Shown here one piece after another: positions 5,918 to 13,196 of a stretch of 24,392 nt of DNA. Both the position numbers and the translations under genes were made by a program. Positions within the stretch are counted from its first letter, which is position 1; the number at the start of each line of letters is the position of its first letter. The stretch is taken from positions 1-24,392 of IMG/VR virus record IMGVR_UViG_3300027969_000411; one strand, 5' to 3'. The notes beneath the pieces were generated by a model. The model searched no databases. It worked only from the letters and a program-made list of their open reading frames with translations, and was not told the DNA's origin. The DNA is from a virus.

Positions 5918-6171
5918 GGTTCGTTCGTGGTTAGGGATTGGAGTGCTTCGTCTGCGATCTTTACCGCATTTGCTACGGGAGCTGGATATTCTGGTTGCGG
6001 AACTCCAAGCTCATTTTTAATGCTCCGCATTGCCTCAGCCAGCCTGTCCCGCTGCTCGGTGACGGCGGTTAGTTCGCGTTCTAGTTCTTGTGAGCAATCG
6101 CGCAAAACAAAGCTCCATTGTCCGTCTGATTGTAATACTGCTTGATTCGTTCTCGGTGTTTCTGTGTTCAT
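5914..6171 (-). CDS. Small coiled-coil phage protein of unknown function
   Basis: An 85-residue protein starting at the ATG at 6169-6171, which overlaps the stop of the DUF3310 gene as ATGA; it ends in another ATGA overlap at 5914-5917. The centre (LERELTAVTEQRDRLAEAM) is a clear short coiled coil of the type found in many small phage early proteins, followed by a Pro-containing linker and a helix VANAVKIADEALQSL. The longer open frame reaching 6333 is antisense-type shadow over the DUF3310 gene and is left out. The function is unknown. Confidence 0.74.
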   Translation of the reverse strand: MNTETPRTNQAVLQSDGQWSFVLRDCSQELERELTAVTEQRDRLAEAMRSIKNELGVPQPEYPAPVANAVKIADEALQSLTTNEP

Positions 6172-6386
6172 AGTTCGTTCGGGTTGGTTGTCTTCATCCG
6201 CTCGATTTCGCGGTTGATATACCAAGCGGCCTTCTTCAAGTCTTGAATCTCGCTGTTCTTTTCTCCGGCTCTCCAGATGTATTTGATGGCGTTGCCACGG
6301 TTGAAGTTGAAATGCTCGGTGATCCGGATGCACTCGATGCCGCTGGGGTGGCTCTTGTAATGAGGTGGTTGATTGACTAGATCCAT
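6168..6386 (-). CDS. DUF3310-family phage protein
   Basis: A 72-residue protein with the full signature of the DUF3310 family: VNQPPHYKSHPSGIECI at residues 4-20, then HFNFNRGNAIKYIWRAGEK at about 25-43, and a terminal LKKAAWYINREIERM helix. The family is common in phage replication or nucleotide-metabolism regions and its biochemical role is not firmly known. The start at 6384-6386 is fixed by the family N-terminus; the frame further upstream is shadow sequence. The leader is a run of eight or nine A after AACACG, with no Shine-Dalgarno. It follows the primase-helicase gene by 19 bases and is coupled to the next small gene by ATGA. Confidence 0.93.
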   Translation of the reverse strand: MDLVNQPPHYKSHPSGIECIRITEHFNFNRGNAIKYIWRAGEKNSEIQDLKKAAWYINREIERMKTTNPNEL

Positions 6387-6405
6387 TTTTTTTTCGTGTT
6401 TGGTG

Positions 6406-8628
6406 TTATCTGCTGATTGCGTATCTGAGAGCCTTGCCGACCGGTGCGCGGTCGCTGAGTGAGACGTATTGACTGCCGCTGCGTGCGAGCTTGGCAAGTG
6501 CCGATCCGCAGGCGCCGTGCCACGTTCCGCATAGTTGGCGTGCCTGCTCGCGGACTGGAGAGTTGAGTTCGACAAGTCGCGCCTCGACCTCGGATGCGGT
6601 CATGTCGCGTGGCAGATCGTGCCAGATGCTGTAATCAGCGAACGCTGCTTCGAGGAGTGCTTCGAGGCGCTTGCTCGGACTGTGTGCGTCAACTGACTCG
6701 CTGAGTTCTGGATCGCGCCATGCAATAACCCCTGAGCGGCTGTCTTTGATTTCGTCGGGTGTCACCCAGTCGATGAGTTGCTGCGCGAATGCAGGCAGCT
6801 CGGAGCGGATGAGAGATTGCAGAGCCGTTTTACCATCGGGTGTCGAGGTGTCGATCGGGAGCTTGACGCCGATGACATGCAGGAGCGCGATCTTATCAGC
6901 GAGGTCAGCGTCGAGCGGTGGGATGATCTGCAAGGACTCCGGTGTGGAGTTGCAGCAGACCATCACGCACCAAACTGGGCGGACTGAGATTGAGGAGTGG
7001 TTGCGTTTGCGGAGCTGCACCGAGTGAGGATAGACCGACTCCTTGAACGATGCACCGAACGCTCTGCGGTTGCGGATGTCAGTCGAGGCGACGCAGTCAT
7101 CGACGAGGAGTAGTTCTGATCCGACGAGGTCGTCGTTCCAGAGCATCCCGCCTGACCATGCTGAGTAGGGATTTGCTGTGCGACCGCCGAGGGTCTGGGC
7201 AACGATCCAAGCGAGGAGGCTCTTGCCTGAGTTGATCTCACCGGCGAGAACGAGCATCGGAGATGGGATATGGCAATGCGCTCGCACCGATTTATATCGG
7301 CCGGAGAGCCAGCTCATGAAGACGGTCGTCGCCATCGGGTCAGCGAACGCTCCACCGACGATCTCGGAGATGGTCGGTGCGTCGCCTGCCATCGGTTCTG
7401 GGATCTTTGCCTCGGATGTGATGAGGATCGGAAGGTCGTTCGTGTCCTTGCTAAGTCCCTGAGCATGTCCGGCAATGCTGCCGTGCCATTGAACTCCTCC
7501 GTCGAGTTCGCGGTTTTTTACGCTCTCTCGGACTGCCTGCATAAGATCCTTCGGCTCGTCGTATTGATCGCTGAGGTGGCGCGAGACGCCGGTGATGACC
7601 GGGGAGAGCTTCGAGTAGGTCATGAACGACTTGCCGACGCGGACGAGATATTTGTTCGCCGGTCCGTCGTAGAATAGATCTTCTGGATCGAATGACTGCG
7701 CGGTCGATGGTGCGCGTCTGGCTGCGGCCACGGTAGCGGCGTCGCGCCAGTCATCGTCTGCTGATGGCATCTCGGATGAATAGACCGTGCGGACCGCGTC
7801 GATGACCTCGGTGGGTTGATAGGAGCGGCGGAGCGTGCCGTCGTAGGCTTGGAGCTTGGCGACTGCGTCGGACTCACTCAGCTCGGCGAACCGGCACCAC
7901 CAAGCGGCCTCCATGAGCCAAGTGTGGATTCCCTCGCGAGGTGGAGATGGAAATGCTGTCTTGCCGACCTTGAGCTTGATGCCTGACTTCTTATCGGATT
8001 TCGCTGCCTTCGGTAGTTCTGGATCCGCAGCTTCGACCGGCTCGAACATCGAGGATCGGTTCAGGTCGATCCATGCGCCGGGATCGTGCGAGACGAACAT
8101 CAGGCGGACTGGATCCTTGCATGCCTCGTCCATTGTCAGGTTGTGAGCGCGGAAGTGATTGCGAGCTGCGACGAACGCAGCGACGTGTTGTTCCTTGGTC
8201 TTGCATACTGGAATTCGGGCAATGCCTTTAACTCCGGCACCAGAAGGAGAGACGAAGGCTGCGACGATGCGCGGCTCGGCTTGGAGTATCTCGACGATCT
8301 CCTCGACCGTCCAGCCGACATTATCAGCGGCGTCGAAGTCAAGTTGAAGGAAGCCAGAGTGGATGAATCGTCCCTCCTCGATCGCCTTCGCCCGGCGGCC
8401 TTCGCAAGTGCCGGAGATGCTGACCGCTTGCAGGTCTTTCTTGGCGACTGCATATCCGTCGTCGTCACCGGCTGCGAGCGTGCTACGGAGCCGGGTAATC
8501 TTGGCGGAGAACTCATCGGAGCGGATCGCCTCAATGAGATCTTCCAGCGTGGTGGTCGCCATCGCGCTTGGCGAGGTCGCTGATGAGTAGTAGTCGATGG
8601 CGGTCGGTTTGTTTTGTGTCATTGTCAT
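6406..8628 (-). CDS. Phage primase-helicase (BT4734-like/AEP primase with P-loop helicase)
   Basis: A 740-residue replication protein. The N-terminal part matches the BT4734/VirE-type primase-polymerase domain: LQLDFD at residues 94-99 supplies the first acidic pair, FVSPSGAGVKGIARIP at 125-140 the conserved 'SPSGxGxK' loop, and DPVRLMFVSHDP at 172-183 the strand that follows. A linker with a helical PriCT-like segment (about 230-285) leads to a helicase-type P-loop ATPase with Walker A GEINSGKS at 463-470 and Walker B ELLLVDD at 505-511. Together these would prime and unwind the phage DNA at the fork. It sits between the SNF2 helicase and DUF3310 genes. The leader ends GAAACACTATG; an in-frame ATG two codons downstream is an alternative start. 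Confidence 0.88.
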   Translation of the reverse strand: MTMTQNKPTAIDYYSSATSPSAMATTTLEDLIEAIRSDEFSAKITRLRSTLAAGDDDGYAVAKKDLQAVSISGTCEGRRAKAIEEGRFIHSGFLQLDFDAADNVGWTVEEIVEILQAEPRIVAAFVSPSGAGVKGIARIPVCKTKEQHVAAFVAARNHFRAHNLTMDEACKDPVRLMFVSHDPGAWIDLNRSSMFEPVEAADPELPKAAKSDKKSGIKLKVGKTAFPSPPREGIHTWLMEAAWWCRFAELSESDAVAKLQAYDGTLRRSYQPTEVIDAVRTVYSSEMPSADDDWRDAATVAAARRAPSTAQSFDPEDLFYDGPANKYLVRVGKSFMTYSKLSPVITGVSRHLSDQYDEPKDLMQAVRESVKNRELDGGVQWHGSIAGHAQGLSKDTNDLPILITSEAKIPEPMAGDAPTISEIVGGAFADPMATTVFMSWLSGRYKSVRAHCHIPSPMLVLAGEINSGKSLLAWIVAQTLGGRTANPYSAWSGGMLWNDDLVGSELLLVDDCVASTDIRNRRAFGASFKESVYPHSVQLRKRNHSSISVRPVWCVMVCCNSTPESLQIIPPLDADLADKIALLHVIGVKLPIDTSTPDGKTALQSLIRSELPAFAQQLIDWVTPDEIKDSRSGVIAWRDPELSESVDAHSPSKRLEALLEAAFADYSIWHDLPRDMTASEVEARLVELNSPVREQARQLCGTWHGACGSALAKLARSGSQYVSLSDRAPVGKALRYAISR

Positions 8629-8649
8629 AGTGTTTCGTTTGGAGATTAG

Positions 8650-10005
8650 TTAATTCATGCGCTGGAGAGCGCGGACAGCCAAGAGCATTCCGCTTTGAGT
8701 TTCTGATTTATCGCGGAGTGCTTCAGCGACCGCGTCATCCACCGTCCCTGAGCAGATGATACGATAGATCAGAGTCTCTGCCGTTTGTCCAGTGCGAATG
8801 AGTCGGGCGTTGGTTTGGACGTAGGTTTCGTGCGAGTAGGTGAGGCTGACCCAGATTGCAATCCGGCAGGAGACTTGCAGCCCGTCGATCCCGTGGCTGA
8901 GTGATCGCGCATCGGCGACCCAGACTGGGATATTGCCTGCCTTCCAGTCATCGAGGTCAGCTTCGTTGAACATCTTGGATCCGCGGACCGCGGCGATGAC
9001 CCGGGCACTCTCGTGCTTGAACGCGCAAAGAACGAGGATCGGCTCGCCCTTGTGCCGAGCGATGATCGCCTTGAGCGTGGAGATCTTAGCGGTGTGAACT
9101 GGAAGGATGTTGCGGTCTTCATCATAGACGGCTCCTGATGTAAGCTGGAGGAGCTTATTGACCAGCACGCCAGCTGATGGTGCGGTGATCTCTCCATCCT
9201 CGATCTCGGCGAGCATCTCTTTTTCGAGAGTCTTGTATTGCTTGCGAGCTTCGGCAGGCATGACCGCAGCGACATCGACCACGCTGGATGCTGGCAGGTC
9301 AGACTCCTCGCCGATCAGGACTAGAGCGAGGTCTGAGAGCTTGGCGTCGATCGCCTCCTTTGATCCTGTGACCAGTTTGTAGGTGTAGCCCATGTAATCG
9401 GCCGGGTAGAAATAGGCGTCGCGGTAGCCGGTGAACGTGCGACCGAGGCGGCTGCCATCGTCGAGCATCTTGATCTGCATGAATAGGTCAAGGTAGTTGT
9501 TCGGGATCGGTGTTCCGGTCAGACCCCAGCGGCGCTCGATCGCGGCGAGGTGCTTGTGCAGAGCCTTGAAGCGTTTGGAGGCTGGGTTCTTAGCAAGGCT
9601 GAGTTCGTCAATGACCAGCGTGTCCACCGGGATCTCGAAGGTCTTGCTCTTCGGGAACATCTTCGGCAGGCGGCTCGGTAGCAGCTCGGAGTTGATGAGG
9701 TAGATGTCAGCGGCTTGCTCGTGCCATGCCTTGAGTCCTGCTGCGGTCCGCAGGTGTGCGACTCTCATCCAGCGGGTGTGCGCCCATCGCTCGACCTGAG
9801 CTGGCCATGTGATCGAGCAGACGCGGAGTGGTGCGACGATCAGCGCAGCCTTGAACTTGCCGACCGTTGCCAGCGCGTCGATCGCGGTCAGAGTGACCAC
9901 GGTCTTGCCCTTGCCGGGTGAGACGAAGAGCGCGGCCCGATCGTTGTCGAGCAGGTGGTCGATCATCGGGAGCTGGTAGGCGAACGGCTGGAAGTTTTGG
10001 CTCAT
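8650..10005 (-). CDS. SNF2/superfamily 2 DNA helicase, phage type
   Basis: A 451-residue single-chain SF2 ATPase of the short SNF2 type common in phages. The sequence shows a Q-like motif YQLPMIDHLL near residue 10, Walker A SPGKGKT at 29-35, DELS at 133-136 in place of DEAH, motif III LTGTP at 162-166, and in the second RecA lobe SHGIDGLQ and QTNARLIRTGQT for motifs V and VI. It should translocate on double-stranded DNA and remodel replication or recombination intermediates. Its start overlaps the stop of the VRR-NUC nuclease gene as ATGA; this nuclease-helicase pairing is frequent in phage replication modules. It ends 21 bases before the primase-helicase gene. Confidence 0.93.
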   Translation of the reverse strand: MSQNFQPFAYQLPMIDHLLDNDRAALFVSPGKGKTVVTLTAIDALATVGKFKAALIVAPLRVCSITWPAQVERWAHTRWMRVAHLRTAAGLKAWHEQAADIYLINSELLPSRLPKMFPKSKTFEIPVDTLVIDELSLAKNPASKRFKALHKHLAAIERRWGLTGTPIPNNYLDLFMQIKMLDDGSRLGRTFTGYRDAYFYPADYMGYTYKLVTGSKEAIDAKLSDLALVLIGEESDLPASSVVDVAAVMPAEARKQYKTLEKEMLAEIEDGEITAPSAGVLVNKLLQLTSGAVYDEDRNILPVHTAKISTLKAIIARHKGEPILVLCAFKHESARVIAAVRGSKMFNEADLDDWKAGNIPVWVADARSLSHGIDGLQVSCRIAIWVSLTYSHETYVQTNARLIRTGQTAETLIYRIICSGTVDDAVAEALRDKSETQSGMLLAVRALQRMN

Positions 10006-10277
10006 GAGAAGATGATGTCGATAAGTTGCTTGCCGCGATCAATGTCGTCGCAATACGCGACCGACATGCCCTGAGATTGAAGGTCAGAGAGCCATTTTAG
10101 TTGCAGCGCGGTCGGATGCTTGCCCGGAGCTTTGAACTCGACGAACAAGCACCGACCGGAGCGGATGAACAATCGGTCCGGCTGTCCGCGCTGGTTCTGT
10201 CCAGCGAGCTTGACGATCAAGCATCCTTTGAGCTTGGCGTAAGCACAGACGGCCTTCTCGATTGTTGATTCTCTCAT
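10002..10277 (-). CDS. VRR-NUC domain nuclease
   Basis: A 91-residue stand-alone VRR-NUC protein of the PD-(D/E)xK superfamily. The catalytic pattern is visible: GQPDRLF with Asp34, then FVEFKAPGK with Glu47 and Lys49, and the conserved Gln59 in TALQLKWL. Such phage proteins are structure-specific nucleases that act on branched DNA. The ATG at 10275-10277 overlaps the previous stop as ATGA, and the gene is itself ATGA-coupled to the SNF2 helicase, so the two are probably made together. The longer open frame to 10463 begins with shadow sequence and is discarded. Confidence 0.93.
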   Translation of the reverse strand: MRESTIEKAVCAYAKLKGCLIVKLAGQNQRGQPDRLFIRSGRCLFVEFKAPGKHPTALQLKWLSDLQSQGMSVAYCDDIDRGKQLIDIIFS

Positions 10278-10993
10278 CGGCTGCTGACGATTGGTTTTTT
10301 GAATGCGCGGATGCCGAAGGTTGCGGCGAGTGCCTCGACTTGATAGCCGTGTTCTTCCATGTCCTTGAGTTCGGCAAGGATCTCTGCTCGACGTGGTTCG
10401 ATCCTGACCAGCGCTGGCTCCTTTTCTGCGAGCTTGTGCAAGTCGATGACCTCGAAGTCCCATGCGAAGCGGATGCCCTCGGCGAGTCTGGTCGCTGCGA
10501 GATCAGCTGAGGCTTCGAGCTTCTCAGCGGTTGCCTTCTTAGCTGCGAGAACGGCAGCGATCCCACCTTCCTCAGCAGCTTCCCGGGCGGCTCTAGCTGC
10601 CTCGAACGCAACACGCTCGGCGGCTTCCTTCTCGGCTTTTATCCGCATCACTTCCTCGGCGTGCGCGTTGATGAGTTGCTTGATGCGTCCTTCCTCGGCA
10701 TTGATCTCGATCATGAAGGCAGCGGCGGCCACGTCGATCATCTTGCCGATGCGGTTGACCGGCTCCTTGACCAGCTTCCGGCTCTTCTCGACCTCGATGC
10801 GCATTGCGGCGAGTGACCGGGTGTGGCGCTGCGCTCGTGCGCTGTCGTCGTTGCTGAAGACGGTTGTGATCGCTGATGACTTCTCAATGATTGATGCCTT
10901 GCGAGCTTCGGCCTCGGCTGAGATGGTGAGTTGGTATCCATCCCCAGCGAGGATGAGCGGCATTAGTTCGTTTGTTTCGTTTGTAGTGTTCAT
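10274..10993 (-). CDS. Coiled-coil phage protein of the replication module
   Basis: A 239-residue largely helical protein. The N-terminal third has RIEVEKSRKLVKEPVNRIG, and the middle (about residues 90-170) is a long Ala/Glu/Lys-rich coiled coil. The C-terminal part has WDFEVIDLHKLAEKEPALV, and then GIRAFKKPIVSSR closes the chain. This order matches a group of phage proteins of unknown function found next to recombination or replication genes, which share a 'GIR.F....V.SR'-like terminus (from memory). It is ATGA-coupled to the VRR-NUC gene. Its leader is AATAAAACAAAATG without a Shine-Dalgarno. It might act as a ssDNA-annealing accessory or scaffold, but no activity can be assigned. Confidence 0.8.
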   Translation of the reverse strand: MNTTNETNELMPLILAGDGYQLTISAEAEARKASIIEKSSAITTVFSNDDSARAQRHTRSLAAMRIEVEKSRKLVKEPVNRIGKMIDVAAAAFMIEINAEEGRIKQLINAHAEEVMRIKAEKEAAERVAFEAARAAREAAEEGGIAAVLAAKKATAEKLEASADLAATRLAEGIRFAWDFEVIDLHKLAEKEPALVRIEPRRAEILAELKDMEEHGYQVEALAATFGIRAFKKPIVSSR

Positions 10994-10999
10994 TTTGTT

Positions 11000-11188
11000 T
11001 TATTGGTCGGAGCAAGCGGAGCAGTTGAGTTTTTCGATTGTTGATTCGCCAAATCCAAATGCTAGGAGTGCAGGCACAATAATTTCATCCCATATCTCGT
11101 AGATATTGAGATCGTCATGATTTACACTCACCTCGACTGAGTTGCTATATTTTGGCTCGGAATGCGTTGTTTCTAATTTAATTTTCAT
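11000..11188 (-). CDS. Small acidic protein of unknown function
   Basis: A 62-residue acidic protein (MKIKLETTHSEPKYSNSVEV...) with a helix IYEIWDEIIVPALLAFGFGE and a C-terminal CSACSDQ. The DDLxIxEIWDxxIxPALLAxGF layout resembles small phage proteins that sit near replication genes, whose function is unknown. It starts six bases beyond the preceding stop with the leader AAAACACTATG and ends six bases before the coiled-coil gene. Its coding sequence is more AT-rich than its neighbours. Confidence 0.75.
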   Translation of the reverse strand: MKIKLETTHSEPKYSNSVEVSVNHDDLNIYEIWDEIIVPALLAFGFGESTIEKLNCSACSDQ

Positions 11189-11194
11189 AGTGTT

Positions 11195-11416
11195 TTATTG
11201 TTTGGAGAATGGTCTAGGTGGTGAGAGGTCAATGTGACCAGTGCAGGCGCAGCAGTCAATTAGAAGAGCGCGGTAGTGTTTGTGGAAGCAGGTCGGGCAG
11301 TGGTTCGGTGGGCAGACTCGCGCTCTGGCTTTGTGAGCGCGTTCGGCGAGCGCTTCGCGGATGCTCAGAACGGCTCGCGGTCGGTCGGCTTGTGCGGTTG
11401 ATCCCAGAGCGTCCAC
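11195..11416 (-). CDS. Small Cys/His-rich protein, start uncertain
   Basis: The open frame carries a metal-binding pattern near its end: CPPNHCPTCFHKHYRALL followed by CCACTGHIDL, giving five or six Cys and several His in about 30 residues. This reads as a zinc-finger-like domain and is the reason for calling the gene. The start is unclear. I use the GTG at 11414-11416 (73 residues, overlapping the previous gene by 52 bases). A CTG at 11366-11368 would overlap the previous stop as CTGA and mirror the ATGA pattern elsewhere; the ATG at 11548 would overlap by 184 bases and is unlikely. The function is unknown. Confidence 0.5.
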   Translation of the reverse strand: MDALGSTAQADRPRAVLSIREALAERAHKARARVCPPNHCPTCFHKHYRALLIDCCACTGHIDLSPPRPFSKQ

Positions 11417-11841
11417 GGGAGCCGGTGGATGAGGATAGGTGGCATTCCGGCGCGGTATGATTTGACCGCCAGCCAAGCCACTTCCGAATCCGTGGGATCG
11501 CGCATCAAGCAAAGCTCTGTCTCGAATGCGTTGAGTGCTGCGTGCCATGTTATCTCCTCTGGATCCGCGTTGATCGGCACCATCGGGATTGCCTCGCCTT
11601 TCGTCTGGCCCAGGCTGCGTTCTTCCGCGTGTGCTGCCTTCTCCGCGATCTCTGCCTTCGGCAGTGGAGTCTTGGAGCTGATGACTAGCCCCGCTCGGCG
11701 CTTTCCCGGCGGGTCGATGCGGTCGATGGCTGCTTCGAGTTCGAGATCGTCAGCGGTTGGCATCGGTGGAGCCGGTGATGGCTTCGGTTGTGAGGCGGCT
11801 GCTGCTTTCTTGGCGGCGATGATTTCGGCGATGGTTGGCAT
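11365..11841 (-). CDS. Hypothetical phage protein, Pro/Ala-rich N-terminus
   Basis: A 158-residue protein with a low-complexity start (AAKKAAAASQPKPSPAPP) followed by an ordered C-terminal half. That half contains WHAALNAFETELCLMRDPTDSE at about 100-121, then AVKSYRAGMPPILIHRLPW at about 124-143. The second half looks like a real domain with conserved-type aromatic residues, but I do not recognise it. It is the first gene after the intrinsic terminator at 11870-11900, so it needs read-through or its own promoter. Its leader (11842-11857) repeats the 16-base leader at 13162-13177 with one mismatch. Confidence 0.75.
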   Translation of the reverse strand: MPTIAEIIAAKKAAAASQPKPSPAPPMPTADDLELEAAIDRIDPPGKRRAGLVISSKTPLPKAEIAEKAAHAEERSLGQTKGEAIPMVPINADPEEITWHAALNAFETELCLMRDPTDSEVAWLAVKSYRAGMPPILIHRLPWTLWDQPHKPTDREPF

Positions 11842-11869
11842 TGGTCAGTTGGTTAGTAGTTTTGCCCAG

Positions 11870-11900
11870 AAAACCCCATCCCGCGTCGCGCAGGATGAGG
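11870..11900 (-). terminator. Rho-independent terminator after the ssDNA-binding-like gene
   Basis: On the minus strand a 12-base-pair stem (11889-11900 pairing with 11874-11885, including two G-U pairs) closes a three-base CGA loop. It is followed directly by TTTTCT (T4 at 11870-11873). The stem is GC-rich and lies 26 bases beyond the stop of the gene at 11926-12609. This is the clearest intrinsic terminator in the window and probably limits transcription into the downstream replication genes. Confidence 0.8.
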
Positions 11901-11905
11901 TGAGT

Positions 11906-11932
11906 CTATTAGGCTCTATTAGGTTCTAATAG
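11906..11932. repeat. CTATTAG heptamer, two direct and one inverted copy at 10-base spacing
   Basis: CTATTAG occurs at 11906-11912 and 11916-11922, and its complement CTAATAG at 11926-11932, so the copies start exactly 10 bases apart. The last two form a 7-base-pair hairpin with a GTT loop that includes the stop codon of the 227-residue gene. The array lies just upstream, in the direction of transcription, of the intrinsic terminator. It could be a protein-binding site or part of the terminator structure. Confidence 0.7.
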
Positions 11933-12609
11933 TCGTCGCCACCGAGGATGTCAGCCAGCTCAGTCAGTGCAGCGGCCAGCGGTGCATCCTCTGCCTTGCC
12001 ATCAGCTTTTGCTTTAGGCAGCCACTTCTCGATGAGAGTTGCCACGCCTGCCTCGTCAACTTCGCCGAGGAGCTTGCCCTTGTATTTGCCGATGTGGACC
12101 ATGACCTTCTCCCAGCCGGACTCTTCGGCCTTCGCCTCTGAATTGCCTTCGCCACCTTCGACGTCGCGGTCGCGGATTCGGGTGTATTTGCCGCTCGGCT
12201 TCAGTGCCTTGTCTTTGTCCGGTGCCATGAACGAGATGTTCGCATAGGTGCGGTCGTCCTTGGTCTCGTGCTGGATGATGAGTTTGACGCCGTGACCGAT
12301 GAGAGCTTCGAGATCGAACTCGCCAAGCTCTGCGGCTGTGAGTTCGCGTCCCATCAATTTCTTGAGGTCTTTGCGGAGTGCTGCCTTCTCGTTGAGGCTC
12401 GGCGTGTATCCACGCGACCAGATGCAGAATCGACGGTCGTTCTCTTCGTCCATGACCTCAGTCTCGAAGACGAGCCGGAACTCATCCTTCTCGCCGTATT
12501 GTGTCACTCGTTTCTTCAAATCCGTGATGTCCACAAGAACGGCCTTGATCGGGCCGTCGGTTTCTGGATGTGGGGTGAAGTTGCTGTTCTTTTTTTCGCT
12601 TAGTTTCAT
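11926..12609 (-). CDS. ssDNA-binding-like phage replication protein
   Basis: A 227-residue protein. Residues 20-130 (KAVLVDITDLKKRVTQYG, EFRLVFETE, YTPSLNEKAALRKDL, LIGHGVKLIIQHE, TYANISF) follow the pattern of the OB-fold-like phage family related to DUF669 and treated as ssDNA-binding or annealing-associated. A second short region, HIGKYKGKLLGEVDEAG at 172-188, resembles the C-terminal domain found in exodeoxyribonuclease X-like proteins. The chain ends in the acidic tip DILGGDDY, as in SSB-type proteins that recruit partners through the C-terminus. It probably coats ssDNA during replication. The leader is A/C-rich (ACAAATAGAACAAATG) without a Shine-Dalgarno, and the gene ends at a strong terminator. 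Confidence 0.78.
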   Translation of the reverse strand: MKLSEKKNSNFTPHPETDGPIKAVLVDITDLKKRVTQYGEKDEFRLVFETEVMDEENDRRFCIWSRGYTPSLNEKAALRKDLKKLMGRELTAAELGEFDLEALIGHGVKLIIQHETKDDRTYANISFMAPDKDKALKPSGKYTRIRDRDVEGGEGNSEAKAEESGWEKVMVHIGKYKGKLLGEVDEAGVATLIEKWLPKAKADGKAEDAPLAAALTELADILGGDDY

Positions 12610-12648
12610 TTGTTCTATTTGTTTTGGTTTGTTGTTACTTGGGGAGAG

Positions 12649-12852
12649 TTATGGGAGGAGTCCGAGGAAATGTGCCGCGATGACTCCGATTGCAAAGCCG
12701 ATCAATGCGGCTGAGATGACGACCGCTGCCATTGATGGATCGCGGCGGTAGTTGGGTGACTTCGTTTCATTGAGGGTGAGTTTGCTCAGATCGTCAATGT
12801 GGAGGCGCAGAAACTTGTCTGTGCCGAGCTGGATGTTTTGGTCGTTGTTCAT
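12649..12852 (-). CDS. Small single-pass membrane protein
   Basis: A 67-residue protein with a soluble N-terminal part of about 40 residues and one clear transmembrane helix near the C-terminus, AAVVISAALIGFAIGVIAAHF (about 42-62). The preceding YRRDPS makes a cytoplasmic N-terminus likely by the positive-inside rule. It has no signal peptide cleavage site or lipobox. The gene is separated from its upstream neighbour by an 82-base gap with a hairpin, and its leader reads CCAATAACAACACC before the ATG region. Membrane proteins of this size in phages can be exclusion or lysis factors, but nothing specific is seen. Confidence 0.7.
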   Translation of the reverse strand: MNNDQNIQLGTDKFLRLHIDDLSKLTLNETKSPNYRRDPSMAAVVISAALIGFAIGVIAAHFLGLLP

Positions 12853-12887
12853 GATGTTGGTGTTGTTATTGGTGTTAAACCCCCGCG

Positions 12888-12927
12888 CCCTCCTCGGTCA
12901 ACCGACCAAGGAAACACGCGAGGAGGG
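12888..12927 (-). repeat. Nine-base inverted repeat with nested hairpin in an intergenic gap
   Basis: CCCTCCTCG at 12888-12896 is exactly complementary to CGAGGAGGG at 12919-12927. The loop holds a second small stem (GGTC at 12896-12899 with GACC at 12904-12907). The minus-strand product is followed by CGCGGGGGTTTAA, which is not a proper U-tract, so this is more likely an RNA processing or regulatory structure than an intrinsic terminator. The right arm is part of the 19-base direct repeat. Confidence 0.6.
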
Positions 12928-12938
12928 TGGGAGATTAG
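12920..12938. repeat. 19-base direct repeat, copy 1
   Basis: GAGGAGGGTGGGAGATTAG here is identical to 13178-13196. It spans the stop codon of the 74-residue gene (12935-12937) and 15 bases beyond it. The two copies bracket that gene and its leader. Confidence 0.85.
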
Positions 12939-13159
12939 TTGGAGATCGGGATTGTGATTTCAGTCGGAGTCTTGCATCCGTAGATTGTCGCGACCGTTCC
13001 TTCTGGAACGTCGTATTGATTCACCAATTCTTGCGCAGCTTCGTCAGAATAATCTGCGGATGCTCCGAGAAGATATAAGTTGCCTGCAAAGCATTGATAG
13101 ACGTTGCGCATGCGGCGATGGCGAATAGTGATTTTACCCTTTGGAAGTTGCAGTTTCAT
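12935..13159 (-). CDS. Hypothetical small protein
   Basis: A 74-residue protein: a basic strand-rich start (MKLQLPKGKITIRHRRMRNV), a short hydrophobic segment YLLGASADY, an acidic helix DEAAQELVNQY, and a strand-rich end VATIYGCKTPTEITIPIS. I recognise no family. It lies between two exact 19-base direct repeats together with its leader, so it could be gained or lost as a unit. The leader ACTAACCAACCGACCAAC before the ATG is almost identical to that of the gene at 11365-11841. There is no Shine-Dalgarno near the start. Confidence 0.7.
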   Translation of the reverse strand: MKLQLPKGKITIRHRRMRNVYQCFAGNLYLLGASADYSDEAAQELVNQYDVPEGTVATIYGCKTPTEITIPISN

Positions 13160-13177
13160 GTTGGTCGGTTGGTTAGT

Positions 13178-13196
13178 GAGGAGGGTGGGAGATTAG
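13178..13196. repeat. 19-base direct repeat, copy 2
   Basis: This is identical to 12920-12938. It spans the stop codon of the 51-residue gene (13193-13195) and the 15 bases after it. The leader of the next gene follows immediately (13162-13177). Confidence 0.85.

Noticed and set aside
8086-8583. Plus-strand open frame of 165 codons
   Set aside because: It lies wholly inside the primase-helicase gene, whose primase motifs are clear on the other strand; no motif is seen in this frame.
10359-11102. Long plus-strand open frame of 247 codons
   Set aside because: It is antisense to the coiled-coil gene and the small gene beside it. Its Ser/Ala/Arg-rich composition is what the complement of Ala/Glu/Lys-rich helices produces.
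12888-12927. Intergenic hairpin as an intrinsic terminator
   Set aside because: The stem is followed by GGGGGTTTAA rather than a U-tract, so it is listed only as an inverted repeat.
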